A DNA stretch of 7,012 nt from Nitrospira sp. (GTDB lineage: Bacteria > Nitrospirota > Nitrospiria > Nitrospirales > Nitrospiraceae). The notes under the pieces are model-generated. The model was not told where the DNA came from. It did not search any database and was given only the letters and a program-made list of their open reading frames with translations. Shown in pieces: positions 6,654 to 7,012 of the stretch. Location: the NCBI GenBank assembly GCA_025363325.1, contig JANYEF010000348.1, positions 1-7,012 of the forward strand. The letters are read 5' to 3'. A program made the position numbers and the translations under genes. Numbering within the stretch: position 1 is the first letter of the stretch; each line of letters starts with the position of its first letter.

Positions 6654-6709
6654 ACGATGAACGGCCGAGGCTCTTCCACTCAGTATTCATCGTTCATGGT
6701 TCATCGTTA
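6631..6709. repeat. Inverted pair of 7-bp tandem arrays (unit GAACGAT)
   Basis: On the plus strand heptads run CAACGAT, GAATGCG, GAACGCT, GAACGAT, GAACGGC (6631-6665). On the minus strand, from 6709 inward, they run TAACGAT, GAACCAT, GAACGAT, GAATACT, GAGTGGA (to 6675). Perfect 10-bp inverted matches are AACGATGAAT (6632-6641) with 6685-6694, and AACGATGAAC (6653-6662) with 6699-6708. In RNA it could fold into alternative hairpins. No T tract follows, so it is not a standard terminator. It fills the gap between the two plus-strand genes and overlaps the 3' end of the first. Confidence 0.75.
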
Positions 6710-6714
6710 AGGAT

Positions 6715-6969
6715 ATGGCAATCACCCTCTATCACGTTGCCTGGTGTCCCGACTGTGAGGTGGTGCGCCGGAAACTGGCGGACCTCCACATCGAATACGA
6801 GCACGTCGTCGTGCCCGACGTTCGCCCGATGCGCACAGTGGTCAAAGAAGTCTCAGGTCAGTACTATGTCCCGGTCCTTAAGGATGGAGATCAGGTGTTG
6901 ACGGAAACCGACGACATCCTCGATCATTTGGACAAGACGTACGGTCAGGAACGGATCGCCGGCAGCTAA
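6715..6969 (+). CDS. Small glutaredoxin/GST N-terminal-domain-like CPDC protein
   Basis: An 84-residue thioredoxin-fold protein, the usual size of a glutaredoxin. Beta strand 1 (ITLYHVAW) leads into the dithiol motif C11-P-D-C14 at the start of helix 1. YVPVL (51-55) carries the expected cis-proline P53. TETDDI (63-68) corresponds to the glutathione-contacting acidic/Ser-Thr turn of GST N-terminal domains, and a last helix ends the domain. There is no GST C-terminal helical domain. It probably does thiol-disulfide exchange or deglutathionylation in the cytoplasm; two cysteines suggest a dithiol mechanism. The ATG is fixed by the complete first strand, but its AAGGA (6709-6713) is only 1 nt away, too close for a normal ribosome binding site. 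The repeat array directly upstream may have displaced the original leader. Likely cotranscribed with the ATP-grasp gene, 61 nt apart. Confidence 0.88.
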   Translation: MAITLYHVAWCPDCEVVRRKLADLHIEYEHVVVPDVRPMRTVVKEVSGQYYVPVLKDGDQVLTETDDILDHLDKTYGQERIAGS

Positions 6970-7003
6970 CCGCGCCGATAGGCAGGCTGATCCACTCGAC
7001 AGC

Positions 7004-7010
7004 AAAGGAG
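7004..7010 (+). promoter_or_regulatory. Ribosome binding site of a gene starting past the window
   Basis: AAAGGAG lies at the right edge with two further bases (AC) before the sequence ends, and no start codon is visible. It sits 34 nt after the stop of the glutaredoxin-like gene, so a further plus-strand gene of the same transcription unit probably begins within about 5-8 nt of the edge. Confidence 0.5.
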
Positions 7011-7012
7011 AC

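Noticed and set aside
6631..6709. Rho-independent terminator between the ATP-grasp and glutaredoxin-like genes
   Set aside because: Inverted repeats are present but no T tract follows and the stem is interrupted; it is better described as an inverted repeat array.

Overview
The window looks like chromosomal DNA from a GC-moderate (roughly 57-60% by eye) Gram-negative-type bacterium. The hybrid kinase layout, the style of the proteins and the short palindromic intergenic repeats remind me of Nitrospirota (Nitrospira-like genomes). That placement is recollection and inference, with no marker gene behind it.

Layout. Two genes on the minus strand form a tight operon read right to left. The first (4678 to 3173) encodes a 501-residue protein that joins an N-terminal YkgJ-type cysteine cluster to a C-terminal DUF2156 (MprF-type, GNAT-fold) acyltransferase-like domain. 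Its TGA overlaps, in an ATGA, the start of the second gene (3176 to 72). That gene encodes a 1034-residue membrane-bound hybrid histidine kinase with the order TM-dCache-TM-PAS-GAF-HisKA-HATPase-receiver. Two weak hairpin/U-tract terminators follow the kinase. On the plus strand, read divergently, lie a 491-499 residue ATP-grasp-like enzyme (5178 or 5154 to 6653) and a small CPDC glutaredoxin/GST-N-type protein (6715-6969). A strong ribosome binding site at the very end of the window announces another plus-strand gene.

The roughly 500 bp divergent intergenic region carries no convincing gene but is structurally rich. It holds a perfect 7-bp dyad near the minus-strand promoter side and a MITE-like block in which inverted copies of a CTAGCAG...CTGAAA repeat flank two converging arrays of a degenerate 9-bp unit (TGGTTTRTY). 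A second element of the same design, built from a 7-bp unit (GAACGAT), sits between the ATP-grasp and glutaredoxin-like genes. Repeat units supply the stop codons of both the kinase and the ATP-grasp gene.

How the genes may work together (inference): an extracytoplasmic sensor kinase is translationally coupled to a metal- or redox-cluster-bearing aminoacyl/acyl-transferase-like enzyme. Next door are an ATP-dependent carboxylate-amine ligase-like enzyme and a dithiol protein. This could be an uncharacterised amide-bond-forming modification pathway under sensory and redox control. The sequence shows the linkage and the domains; substrate and function are unknown.
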